Origin: Clostridia bacterium
GTDB taxonomy: Bacteria > Bacillota > Clostridia > Oscillospirales > Acutalibacteraceae
Direction of reading: 5' to 3'
NCBI GenBank assembly: GCA_900771185.1
Contig: CAAGND010000221.1
Span: forward strand, 1 to 14,333
Length of the DNA stretch: 14,333 bases
Position numbers and translations under genes: made by a program. The notes under the pieces were generated by a model. The model saw only the letters and a list, made by a program, of their open reading frames with translations, did not search any database and was not told where the DNA came from. This document shows positions 7,671-14,332 of this stretch, piece after piece; position 1 is the stretch's first letter; each line of letters begins with the position of its first letter.

Positions 7671-8159
7671 TCAGACCTTGTTGAGGATAAGTATGGAGAT
7701 AACTACACCGTAAAGCGCTATTGACTCACCGAGGGCGACAAAGATAAGCGCCTTACCGAACGCTTTGGGATCCTCACTCGTTGCCGCGATAGCCGCAGGC
7801 GCACCGGCCGCAACAGCTATACCGCCGCCGATACCCGCAAGTCCTGTGACAAGTCCGGCCGCAAGAAGTCCGAGACCCTTTGCCGAGCCGCCGTCGGATT
7901 CAGTTTCCTCCTGCTGCTCAGCCTGTTCAGTCTGCGCCGCAGCCGGAGCCGCATCGTTGTTATCCTCAGCGCCGACAGCCGAGGCGCCCATAGCACATCC
8001 GGCAATAAGCAGCACCGACGCGAGAACAGCCGCCACATTAACTCTCATGGTTTTTCTGACCGGCTGACCCTCTGAATGCTTTCTCAGGGCATATGCCGCC
8101 GATGCGATTACCGCCGCCGCGGGAATGATAGCCATAAGCAGATAGAAAAAAGTTGTCAT
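7671..8159 (-). CDS. ntpK: V-type ATP synthase subunit K (proteolipid ring) with N-terminal extension
   Basis: A 162-residue proteolipid (c-ring) subunit. The functional hairpin is at the C-terminus: helix about 92-125 (rich in Gly and Ala), polar loop SEDPKAFG at 128-135, and helix about 137-160 with the ion-binding carboxylate Glu145 in ALGESIALYG. The Glu-Ser pair with Tyr five residues on resembles sodium-binding c subunits, but the usual helix-1 Gln is not obvious, so the coupling ion is undecided. Two extra hydrophobic segments precede it, about 5-25 and 39-64, without a membrane carboxylate. They are joined to the hairpin by an acidic Ala/Glu/Gln linker (65-90). The loop between the extra segments is basic (LRKHSEGQPVRKTMR), which by the positive-inside rule puts the linker outside the cell. 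Segment 2 contains LLIAGC, lipobox-like, and ASAVGA, signal-peptidase-like. The ATG at 8159 has GGAGG 8 nt upstream. Confidence 0.95.
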   Translation of the reverse strand: MTTFFYLLMAIIPAAAVIASAAYALRKHSEGQPVRKTMRVNVAAVLASVLLIAGCAMGASAVGAEDNNDAAPAAAQTEQAEQQEETESDGGSAKGLGLLAAGLVTGLAGIGGGIAVAAGAPAAIAATSEDPKAFGKALIFVALGESIALYGVVISILILNKV

Positions 8160-8176
8160 TGTTAAAACCTCCGGAA

Positions 8177-10165
8177 TTAGTTTTTGTTCGCTAATACTTT
8201 TGCTTTCGCTCTTTTGGAGCTTCTTTTATATTTTACCGTATCCTTTGAGGGCTGAAGTCTGACAGGCTCAAACGCGCGCCCGCCGCCGTCATAGAACCGG
8301 CTGAACATCTCATAGAACTCAAGACGCAGACCCTGTATACCCGTAAGCAGGCCCTCAAGGGCGATAACGACTATGTTGCCTATGATAACCACGGGAATAT
8401 TGCTGCCGTCCGCTCCGAGTGTGAACACAACCATCATCATGCTCGCGTGAACGATGACGAAAGCTCCGACACGCAGAAACGAAACCGTATTGCTGAAATA
8501 TGAAAGGATATATTCTATAAGTTCAAAGATGTTCTGAAGCACAAAGTCAAGCACGCTCTCCGGCTTCCAGTCAGGATGCTTGTCGATAATGCCTATCGGA
8601 ATCTCCTTGATAAACAGCAGCAGAGCGCACACACCCATAACGCTGAATATGACCGAATTCGGAAGCACTGACGGGCCGCCCATAAACGAGACACAGAACG
8701 CGACGCCCGCAAGATATATAACTATACCGACCAGGCCGTTGTTGCTGAAAATCGCCTCGCCTATCTTCTTGTGCTTGAGGCACGAAAAAACATTGAGCAG
8801 CATTGCCATCACAACCAGCACAACGCCTATGCCTATGGCAAAGAGCAAAACGGTGTTTATCGAATCCATAACGCTCAGCGGCTTTGACGCCCAGCCGAGC
8901 GCATGATAAACCGGGTCGAGAGCCTCCTCATAACCGAACACGGAGCCGAAAATGAAGCCGAAAACCATGCTCGAAAGGCCGCAGGGAATAATGATTCTTG
9001 CGAGTGGCATCTTCTTTATCTTCCAGCCGAGTATGCCCAAAAGGAACAGCACAAAGCCCTGACCGAGATCGCCGAACATTATTCCGAAAAGCAGTGTATA
9101 TGTTATCGCGACAAAGCCTGTCACATCGATATCCGCATATGACGGCAGGCCGTACATATCGACGAAATACTCATATGGCTTGAACACGGACGGATTTTTG
9201 AGCTTGACCGGCGGCTGTGTTTTGGCGTTTTTGTCCGGGTCATTGACCTCGACTTCAACATCCTCTATCGCCTCCGCGGTCTTTTCAAAATCCGCAACGT
9301 GGCTTGCAGGAACCCAGCCGACATAGAAGAAATATTTGTTGTGGCAAGCGGCGTATCTGCGCATGTCGAAGACCGTGTTGAGGTCAACAAGCTTTGTATA
9401 AAGCTCGTTGCACTTGCTGCGGTTATCTCTCCAGATGGCTGCCGCCTTCTCGTCAAGCTCCTTTATGCCGCTCTCGATTATCTCAATATTCTTTTTAAGC
9501 TGTTCAATTATCTCCTCAACGGTACCGACGGCCTCCGGAATATGCAGACGCTCAAAATACAGCCCGGCAAAGATACTGTCCACCTCATCGATACGGTCTC
9601 TCGGCGCACAGTACAGACCCCAGTAGTCCGTTCCGTCACTTGAACAGGGGATGAACAGAACATAAGGATTGTCATTATACGCCACAAGCTTTTCATAGCT
9701 CTCAATGGGCATGTGTCCGAAGCGGCTCTTTATAAACTCACACTCGAACACCTCCTCAAGACTGACATCAAAGCCCGTGAAATGTTCAAACTGATCGATT
9801 CCGCTGCGGCACTGGCGAAGCTGCTCCTCAAGCTCCTTGCGCTCATCATGAATCGCAGAGAGTCCCTTGTCAAGCTCGTCAATATATTCCTTTGTTTTCT
9901 CATCCGGCACAATCTCCCTTGAGCCTGTTCCGACTATGCTCGGATTCGGCGCCGAGTCGTTTTCACGAATCAGCTCCTCGATTTTCTGAATTGTCGGAGC
10001 ATACGGATTTTCCTCATTGAGAGAGGTATATCCCATTGTTGCCGACATATATTGCGCCGCCTGCTCGGGCTGAAAGTTGCCGTCCACACAGCAGGCGGAA
10101 ATGAAGTTGCTGAGCTGTGTCAGCGGACCAGTAATCTTTACGAGCTTCATTTTTGCAATAGCCAA
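8177..10165 (-). CDS. ntpI: V-type ATP synthase subunit I (membrane stator, a subunit)
   Basis: A 662-residue subunit I, equivalent to eukaryotic subunit a. It anchors the peripheral stalks and forms the ion half-channels against the K ring. The start is TTG at 10165 with GGTGAT 5 nt upstream, and the resulting N-terminus MAIAKMKLVKITG fits the family; an ATG at 10150 would remove it. Residues 1-340 are the soluble arm with helical segments around 90-125 and 212-260. The membrane domain begins near 345 (TYTLLFGIMFGDLGQG at 355-370) and has about seven hydrophobic helices to 605. The essential channel arginine is Arg565 in SFLRVGAF, and the second conserved arginine is Arg614 in GLRLEFYEMFSRFY. 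The C-terminal tail (KRSSKRAKAK) is strongly basic. It follows subunit C by 59 nt. Confidence 0.96.
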   Translation of the reverse strand: MAIAKMKLVKITGPLTQLSNFISACCVDGNFQPEQAAQYMSATMGYTSLNEENPYAPTIQKIEELIRENDSAPNPSIVGTGSREIVPDEKTKEYIDELDKGLSAIHDERKELEEQLRQCRSGIDQFEHFTGFDVSLEEVFECEFIKSRFGHMPIESYEKLVAYNDNPYVLFIPCSSDGTDYWGLYCAPRDRIDEVDSIFAGLYFERLHIPEAVGTVEEIIEQLKKNIEIIESGIKELDEKAAAIWRDNRSKCNELYTKLVDLNTVFDMRRYAACHNKYFFYVGWVPASHVADFEKTAEAIEDVEVEVNDPDKNAKTQPPVKLKNPSVFKPYEYFVDMYGLPSYADIDVTGFVAITYTLLFGIMFGDLGQGFVLFLLGILGWKIKKMPLARIIIPCGLSSMVFGFIFGSVFGYEEALDPVYHALGWASKPLSVMDSINTVLLFAIGIGVVLVVMAMLLNVFSCLKHKKIGEAIFSNNGLVGIVIYLAGVAFCVSFMGGPSVLPNSVIFSVMGVCALLLFIKEIPIGIIDKHPDWKPESVLDFVLQNIFELIEYILSYFSNTVSFLRVGAFVIVHASMMMVVFTLGADGSNIPVVIIGNIVVIALEGLLTGIQGLRLEFYEMFSRFYDGGGRAFEPVRLQPSKDTVKYKRSSKRAKAKVLANKN

Positions 10166-10224
10166 GGATTATCACCGTCCCTTTGCGCAAAGCGCTTAAA
10201 CTTTGTGATGTGATGCGCGGAGAA

Positions 10225-11271
10225 TCAATCCCCCGCACCTATGAGAAGCCGGTTTATCTCATCCGGCGGAATATTGTATCTTATGCCCTCGATGATATGC
10301 GTTATATTATCGACCTCGTTTTCGGCGAGCCGCACATAGCAGAGCATGACCACGCTCGGAGTGGAGGAAAATCGGATTTTCTTTCTGTAATAATCATATA
10401 GGAGCCTGCCGGCAACATCCTCAACGGAGCTGTCGCCCCTGTCTGCGAAAGGCTCATACGGGGTTCCCTTGAATGTCCTGAGCGCAGATTCCGCGTCACC
10501 CGCTTCAAGGAAACGTTCAAGCGTCTTTTCGCTCATAGCGCCGCCCGGCATGAGCATTGTGCGCAGCAGTGTCTGAGGCATATCCGTCATGCGCTTGAGC
10601 CTGTATACGGCGACTATATTTTCCGTATCGACAATAAAAGAGAGCATTTCAAGCAGTTCGCTGCGGGTTTTGCCCTTGTAATTCTTTTCTATCATCTTCG
10701 CGCTCTCGGCATAGAAATACTTATTGAGTGCAAGCTCCATGCCGAAATAGTCGGGACTTCCTCCCTCACCTCTTGACGCGAACGGTTCAAGAACCGCCTT
10801 GTAAGGTGAGCCTTCCGCCGCAAGAAGAAGTGAGTTGAAATCAGTGACCTTTCCTATGCTCTGCACGTCAATGTTTGAATGGCGATAAAAAAACGGCGGC
10901 AGAACCTTTGGAAAATCATCGGGATGTGTCCTGTTGATCCTGCGGATAGCGTGGAGCAGAAGCTCAACATCGCTTCTCATAACAAAATGTGCCGAAAATC
11001 CGTCCCCTATAAACTTTTCATATCTGCAAAGTGAGGCAAACTGAGTTGAGAGATGGTCGTGCACAAGAGTTTCAAGCTGCCTGCGGTGCAGCGCACCCAT
11101 CGGCACCCCGTCAAATACGTTTCTGTAAGCCGTGTGCTCCCTGAGATATGACGCCGCTTCTCCCACCGAACGGCAGGAGAGCAGTTCGCTGTAATTCTGA
11201 GCAGTCATGCGCTTGCCGTACATCGCTCTTGCCTTGGCAAGCACTGAATTTGCCGCCGCCGGCATACCCAT
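10225..11271 (-). CDS. ntpC: V-type ATP synthase subunit C (rotor-ring adaptor, AC39/d family)
   Basis: Subunit C, equivalent to eukaryotic subunit d, a helical funnel that connects the D/F rotor shaft to the K ring. The start is placed at the ATG at 11271 (348 residues), 8 nt from GGAAG; a GTG at 11280 in the same frame (351 residues) overlaps the ribosome binding site and is less likely. Family features are the N-terminal ANSVLAKARAMYGKRMTAQNYSELL, the central NKYFYAESAKMIE and the repeated motif DTENIVAVYRLKRM, ending in the conserved C-terminal NITHIIEGIRYNIPPDEI, where internal helices of the AC39 fold repeat. Length is normal. It comes second in this operon, ahead of I and K, while in Enterococcus hirae and Thermus it comes after E. 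Confidence 0.95.
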   Translation of the reverse strand: MGMPAAANSVLAKARAMYGKRMTAQNYSELLSCRSVGEAASYLREHTAYRNVFDGVPMGALHRRQLETLVHDHLSTQFASLCRYEKFIGDGFSAHFVMRSDVELLLHAIRRINRTHPDDFPKVLPPFFYRHSNIDVQSIGKVTDFNSLLLAAEGSPYKAVLEPFASRGEGGSPDYFGMELALNKYFYAESAKMIEKNYKGKTRSELLEMLSFIVDTENIVAVYRLKRMTDMPQTLLRTMLMPGGAMSEKTLERFLEAGDAESALRTFKGTPYEPFADRGDSSVEDVAGRLLYDYYRKKIRFSSTPSVVMLCYVRLAENEVDNITHIIEGIRYNIPPDEINRLLIGAGD

Positions 11272-11279
11272 AAGGCACA

Positions 11280-11287
11280 CTTCCTTT
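11280..11287 (-). promoter_or_regulatory. Ribosome binding site that decides the subunit C start
   Basis: AAAGGAAG on the minus strand lies 8 nt before the ATG at 11271 and abuts the alternative GTG at 11280, favouring the ATG. Confidence 0.6.
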
Positions 11288-11324
11288 CATTCTTATATCA
11301 AAGGTTTCGGCAACCCCTATTAAA

Positions 11325-11639
11325 TCACTGCTGTTCGAGCGCCCGCTGAACCAGAGCATCCGTCCACTCGCCGCACTTTTCGGCATAGATGCTGTCGAGC
11401 CTGCCCGAAACCTCCGCACTGCGCCTGTCAATATCGGCGAGCGCCCGCTCAAGCTTCTGTTCGTTTTCATGCTCGTTGTGAGCTATTATCTTCTCCGCGC
11501 GTGCTTTGTGCTCCTGTTGCATTTTTTCCGTCTCATCGGAAATTTTGGTATCAATTTTTTCGAGATACTCCTCCGCCTCGCGGTTTCTCGCTCTTGCGCG
11601 CTTGTCCATATCGACTATTGTTCTGATGATGCTGTCCAA
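11325..11639 (-). CDS. ntpF: V-type ATP synthase subunit G/H (peripheral stalk coiled coil)
   Basis: A 104-residue, highly charged, almost wholly helical protein with no predicted membrane segment. It is rich in Glu, Lys, Arg and Ala with heptad-like spacing, for example NREAEEYLEKI and HKARAEKIIAHNEHENEQKL. This is the expected form of the small peripheral-stalk subunit (H in archaeal naming, NtpF in Enterococcus hirae) that pairs with subunit E. First position in a V-ATPase operon is also usual for it. The start codon is TTG at 11639 with AGAGGTG 7 nt upstream; no in-frame ATG exists nearby. The identification relies on composition, length and context rather than on sequence motifs, which this family lacks. 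Confidence 0.85.
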   Translation of the reverse strand: MDSIIRTIVDMDKRARARNREAEEYLEKIDTKISDETEKMQQEHKARAEKIIAHNEHENEQKLERALADIDRRSAEVSGRLDSIYAEKCGEWTDALVQRALEQQ

Positions 11640-11696
11640 AGGTTTACACCTCTTTTACGCTTTTAGTAACCGCTGAAAATCGAGAATTTTGTCTTT

Positions 11697-11733
11697 GATA
11701 TAATCTGCGATTACTTCATTATTAGATTATATC
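11697..11733. repeat. Perfect 9-bp inverted repeat over the V-ATPase promoter
   Basis: GATATAATC (11697-11705) and GATTATATC (11725-11733) are exact inverted copies separated by 19 nt. The right arm contains the minus-strand -10 box and the left arm lies just downstream of the expected transcription start. This is the usual geometry of a repressor operator, although AT-rich -10-like words can form such repeats by chance. Confidence 0.5.
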
Positions 11734-11753
11734 ACCAAAGCTTAAAAACGCAA
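11726..11753 (-). promoter_or_regulatory. Probable sigma-A promoter of the V-ATPase operon
   Basis: On the minus strand a perfect extended -10, TGATATAAT (TATAAT at 11731-11726), lies 87 nt before the subunit G/H start codon. The -35 at 16 nt spacing is TTGCGT (11753-11748), which matches only the TTG, so activity probably depends on the extended -10. The leader between promoter and start is about 80 nt. Confidence 0.6.
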
Positions 11754-11809
11754 TATGCAAATGATATAAACAATACACCTAATCGGCAATTAATTTTGTT
11801 ACCGACGGG

Positions 11810-11890
11810 CTATATTCCGGCACGCTCAAAACCATGTTTTTCGCAGAGCGTGATAACCCTGTCAGGCGGCGAAAGACAGAGGTTGAGCAT
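11810..11890 (-). pseudogene. Possible 3' remnant of a lost gene (26 codons)
   Basis: Between the ATPase promoter and the PHP-gene terminator a short frame reads MLNLCLSPPDRVITLCEKHG then FERAGI and stop. It looks like the tail of a folded protein rather than random translation. There is no ribosome binding site before the ATG, the frame upstream is closed by a stop just beyond the terminator hairpin, and no parent family is recognised. It may be a decayed gene end, a chance ORF or, less likely, a small protein. Confidence 0.25.
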
Positions 11891-11921
11891 AAAAAACGGA
11901 TTTGCTGATATCGATAATTAC

Positions 11922-11955
11922 AAAAAAACACCGCTGTTAAATACACAGCGGTGTT
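11922..11955 (-). terminator. Strong intrinsic terminator of the PHP-domain gene
   Basis: On the minus strand ACACCGCTGT (11954-11945), a 7-nt loop, then ACAGCGGTGT (11937-11928) and a run of seven T (11928-11922). It is a perfect 10-bp stem, extendable by one A-T pair, 46 nt after the gene's stop codon, and insulates it from the ATPase operon. Confidence 0.95.
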
Positions 11956-12000
11956 GAGTCTGTCTATAAAATTATACGCCTGTTGCGGCAAATTCCGGCA

Positions 12001-13479
12001 TTAATACGGATCGCAGAGATTTTCAAGCGGATTGTAGCCCAGTGCGAAATACTTAAACGCCCAGACAATCGGGTTAAGTCTGAAGAGCGCCACATCGAGC
12101 ACGGTCACAAGCGCTCTGAGGAAGGTTGAGACATCATGCGTTTTCGGCACATTAACCGGCTCAAAGGTTTCACCCCCAACATTGAGAACGAACGGCTGAG
12201 AATAGCAGATTCCGTTTTCACCCGTGATATAGAATCTGACATAGAGAGACGGATCCGAAAGCAGATCGGGGTCATGCAGATAAAGCGCCGCTGAGCCTGT
12301 GGTTATATTGCTCTCGCGCTTTATAACATTTCCGTTTGAAACCCATGTTATCTCGTTAAAATGCTCGCCCTCTATCGATATCGTCTCACTTTGAGCGTCA
12401 ACGGTGACGCGCGTCACCATTGGTGTGTCATTGGAGAGATAAAGCTTGTTTTCCATTACCTCATCTTCGGTGAGGTTGGGCATCTCTTCCATACCGTTGA
12501 GCTCAACGCCGTTTGAATAATGCGACACGCCGAAGCACAGCCCGTTTTCCATGCTGCTTCTGAAATCCTCCATGGTGAAATTTTCCATGAGCATCATCGT
12601 ATAAGCATCATTGAGTGAGCGCTCATTGTGGGAATCCGAGAACGTGAAGCCCCAGGGAACAACACCGTTGGGTATCGTCCGCTGAAGAATGCTGTCATAA
12701 AGTATACGGTCACAGCGGGTGTGCGCATCGGTTGCGCTGTTGATGCCCATGCCCACGCTTGAACCCGCATTGTCAAGGAATATCCTTGCGAACTTGTTGG
12801 AATAATATTCGTCCACCGGCTGACCCACATGGTCCGCGCTGTCCTTATCGGGATACACAAATTCTCCCACATGTGAAAGCATTGATATTCCGCCTTTTTT
12901 GCGCACGCCCTTCGACGGGGTCTCATAGTCTCCGTAAACGCCGGCCAGCCCCTGACCGTACTCGGCAAAATAGCCTGTCAGATGGCAGTCTGCCACAGGG
13001 GTTGCCATGTTAAGCTCGATACCCAGCGGAACATCCAACATTCCGTTTTGATGGGTGCGTGAATCCGATGCCGCTGTTCCGTTGAGATATGACGAATATT
13101 CCTCCTCTGTAAGAGGTATAATATCGGCCATTTGAGTGCGCTCACGCTTGATAAAACGAAGGATAGGCACAAGCTGAGGTTCGTTGTTCCAGCCCCTGTT
13201 GATCGTTCCGTGATCCGTCAGAGCAACAATGTCATAGTCCAGGTCATAGTGCTTCTGAACAAATTCATGAATTGTCAGATAGCCGTCGCTCGCATTGGTG
13301 TGGCAGTGAAGCTGAGCCTTATATGTGCCCCAACTGTCCCAATCCACCTGCTCATAAGGGTTAGTAATTATAAATTTTTTTGTCTGACTCTCCGTCTGCG
13401 TCTGCGCCGATGCGGCGGGAACAAGGCTCACCGATGCAATAGCCAGGCAGAGCATCAATGAGATTATCCGCTTCATCAT
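12001..13479 (-). CDS. Secreted PHP-domain metallohydrolase (CehA/McbA-like)
   Basis: A 492-residue exported protein. The start is the ATG at 13479, 8 nt from AGGGAGGAG; an ATG at 13506 (501 residues) places that site inside the gene and is rejected. The N-terminus MMKRIISLMLCLAIASVSLV with AASA before Gln is a signal peptide cleaved near residue 25. PHP motifs follow: LHCHTNASDG (His58, His60), ALTDHGT (Asp89, His90), GIELN (Glu155), CHLTGY (His166), LSHVGE (His203) and FSDSHNE (Asp282, His284), the full set of ligands for a multinuclear metal site. Such enzymes cleave phosphoesters or related bonds, but the substrate is unknown. Residues about 350-435 look like a beta-rich, Ig-like domain, and the last 35 residues hold a hydrophobic stretch (about 450-482) that may contact the membrane. 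It is monocistronic, with its own promoter and terminator. Confidence 0.88.
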   Translation of the reverse strand: MMKRIISLMLCLAIASVSLVPAASAQTQTESQTKKFIITNPYEQVDWDSWGTYKAQLHCHTNASDGYLTIHEFVQKHYDLDYDIVALTDHGTINRGWNNEPQLVPILRFIKRERTQMADIIPLTEEEYSSYLNGTAASDSRTHQNGMLDVPLGIELNMATPVADCHLTGYFAEYGQGLAGVYGDYETPSKGVRKKGGISMLSHVGEFVYPDKDSADHVGQPVDEYYSNKFARIFLDNAGSSVGMGINSATDAHTRCDRILYDSILQRTIPNGVVPWGFTFSDSHNERSLNDAYTMMLMENFTMEDFRSSMENGLCFGVSHYSNGVELNGMEEMPNLTEDEVMENKLYLSNDTPMVTRVTVDAQSETISIEGEHFNEITWVSNGNVIKRESNITTGSAALYLHDPDLLSDPSLYVRFYITGENGICYSQPFVLNVGGETFEPVNVPKTHDVSTFLRALVTVLDVALFRLNPIVWAFKYFALGYNPLENLCDPY

Positions 13480-13487
13480 TTGTTTGA

Positions 13488-13496
13488 CTCCTCCCT
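13488..13496 (-). promoter_or_regulatory. Ribosome binding site that decides the PHP gene start
   Basis: AGGGAGGAG on the minus strand is 8 nt before the tandem ATG-ATG at 13479-13474. It lies within the reading frame that would begin at 13506, so that upstream ATG is unlikely to be the main start. Confidence 0.85.
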
Positions 13497-13541
13497 GTTT
13501 ATTCATTCGTTTTTACAGTTATATGTATCATGTTGCATAAA

Positions 13542-13570
13542 ATTTTAGCACTATTTCAAATGAAAATCAA
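13542..13570 (-). promoter_or_regulatory. Probable sigma-A promoter of the PHP-domain gene
   Basis: Minus strand: -35 TTGATT (13570-13565), 17-nt spacer, -10 TAAAAT (13547-13542) with TGC before it (extended -10). It lies 62 nt upstream of the start codon. Between this promoter and the terminator at 13706 (13571-13668) nothing further was recognised. Confidence 0.65.
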
Positions 13571-13668
13571 CAACTTAATCATCATTTGTTAAAAGCATGA
13601 GACCATATTTGATAATGGGAATTTTTCGAGCTTTGCATCAGCTATGCCGGTCAGCATGAACCAAGTGC

Positions 13669-13706
13669 AAAAAAATAAGCAGCACCGATTTTCATTCAGT
13701 GCTGCT
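13669..13706 (-). terminator. Intrinsic terminator of the holin cassette
   Basis: Minus strand: AGCAGCAC (13706-13699), a 13-nt loop, GTGCTGCT (13685-13678), then TATTTTTTT (13677-13669). It is an 8-bp perfect stem located 75 nt after the small peptide gene, and ends the XhlA-holin-peptide transcript. Confidence 0.9.
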
Positions 13707-13780
13707 CAGATGGGTTTTAAGCGCCGTTGTTACCGCACATCTTCAAGCGGAAATCCTGTTCGGAACATGATTTCGAAAAA

Positions 13781-13867
13781 TCAACCGTTTCTTACAAGAC
13801 ACGCAATAATTAATGTGCCGTAAAGCCCGATGAGATTGAGAAGGTTATAAAGTATGGCTGTAATCAT
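13781..13867 (-). CDS. 28-residue hydrophobic peptide coupled to the holin
   Basis: A very short frame encoding a single hydrophobic helix: MITAILYNLLNLIGLYGTLI followed by IACLVRNG. Its ATG overlaps the holin stop as ATGA, and an AGGAG site lies 8 nt upstream inside the holin gene, so it has both coupling and a proper ribosome binding site. Almost the entire peptide would span the membrane, with Arg-Asn-Gly at the C-terminus. It is the last frame before the cassette terminator. I do not recognise a family. A third lysis-cassette membrane peptide (antiholin, accessory holin) or a toxin-like peptide are possible readings. A chance ORF cannot be excluded at this length, but the start signals argue against it. 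Confidence 0.6.
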   Translation of the reverse strand: MITAILYNLLNLIGLYGTLIIACLVRNG

Positions 13868-14163
13868 TCTGCTATCTCCTCTCCCGCATCTTCGATGGCA
13901 AGCTGCTGATTATGTAGATATTCGTCCGCTGCCTGGGCGGCCGAGGTGAAGGAGTTGTTCTTCCAGAACGCAACTATACCTGTAATGACGGCGAATATCA
14001 CGCTGACAACGGCGTACAGTTCGTTTTCGTCAAAAGTAATGGGTGCTATGCCGAACGCTCCGAGAATGAGATTGACGAGCGACAAGACCAACATTATGAG
14101 TCGAATCCACGTTGAGGTTTTTACACCGCTGAGATTTGTGAAAATGTCTTTGATTTTTGTCAT
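13864..14163 (-). CDS. Phage holin, SPP1 family
   Basis: A 99-residue small membrane protein of the SPP1 holin type (Pfam Holin_SPP1). Holins assemble in the cytoplasmic membrane and let the endolysin reach the wall at the end of the phage lytic cycle. The N-terminal VKTSTWIRLIMLVLSLVNLI starts a first membrane helix (about 17-38); DENELYAVVSVIFAVITGIV holds the second (about 47-66). The family hallmark FWKNNSFT follows at 66-73, then a charged, Ala-rich tail with AADEYL. Length is normal. The ATG at 14163 has GGAGGT 7 nt upstream, and only one base separates it from the upstream XhlA-like stop. No endolysin is visible downstream, so it would have to lie upstream of the window. Confidence 0.92.
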   Translation of the reverse strand: MTKIKDIFTNLSGVKTSTWIRLIMLVLSLVNLILGAFGIAPITFDENELYAVVSVIFAVITGIVAFWKNNSFTSAAQAADEYLHNQQLAIEDAGEEIAE

Positions 14164-14164
14164 T

Positions 14165-14332
14165 TCAAATACCTCCGTTAATGATTATTGATACCAGCGC
14201 AGCGGCGGCCGCGCCTATGATGCCGTAAATGAGCTTGTCCCACATCTTGGCGGGGCGGGTTTTGAGGGTGTCGATTGCTTCTCTGACCTTGCCGAGTTCT
14301 ATGAGCACATTATCAAGCTTTTCTGTTATTCT
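14165..14332 (-). CDS. XhlA-like membrane protein of a phage lysis cassette, N-terminus outside window
   Basis: The last 55 residues of a gene that enters from the right edge. It begins with a short amphipathic, coiled-coil-like helix (ITEKLDNVLIELGKVREAID) and ends with one membrane helix (LIYGIIGAAAAALVSIII) followed by NGGI and stop. This order, coiled coil then a single C-terminal membrane segment placed directly before an SPP1 holin, is that of XhlA (Pfam XhlA), which cooperates with the holin XhlB in the Bacillus PBSX prophage. The stop is one base from the holin ATG. Full-length members are about 80-100 residues, so perhaps a third is missing. Family assignment rests on architecture and context. 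Confidence 0.65.
   Translation of the reverse strand, partial: RITEKLDNVLIELGKVREAIDTLKTRPAKMWDKLIYGIIGAAAAALVSIIINGGI

Noticed and set aside
9299..9643. 114-codon plus-strand frame opposite subunit I
   Set aside because: Antisense shadow of a conserved gene with no supporting promoter or family resemblance.
11699..11704. Plus-strand TATAAT that could be a divergent promoter
   Set aside because: It is the mirror arm of the inverted repeat; no acceptable -35 precedes it and no plus-strand gene follows.
11779..11991. 70-codon minus-strand frame in the ATPase-PHP intergenic region
   Set aside because: It runs through the PHP gene terminator hairpin and T-run and its translation has no protein-like features; no ribosome binding site.
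13480..13506. Upstream in-frame ATG of the PHP gene
   Set aside because: The strong AGGGAGGAG site lies downstream of it, and using it would put nine polar residues ahead of an otherwise standard signal peptide.
13733..13768. 12-codon frame MFRTGFPLEDVR after the 28-residue peptide, in the same frame beyond its TGA
   Set aside because: A read-through extension of this length is expected by chance, the base after TGA is T rather than the leaky C, and no start signals are present.
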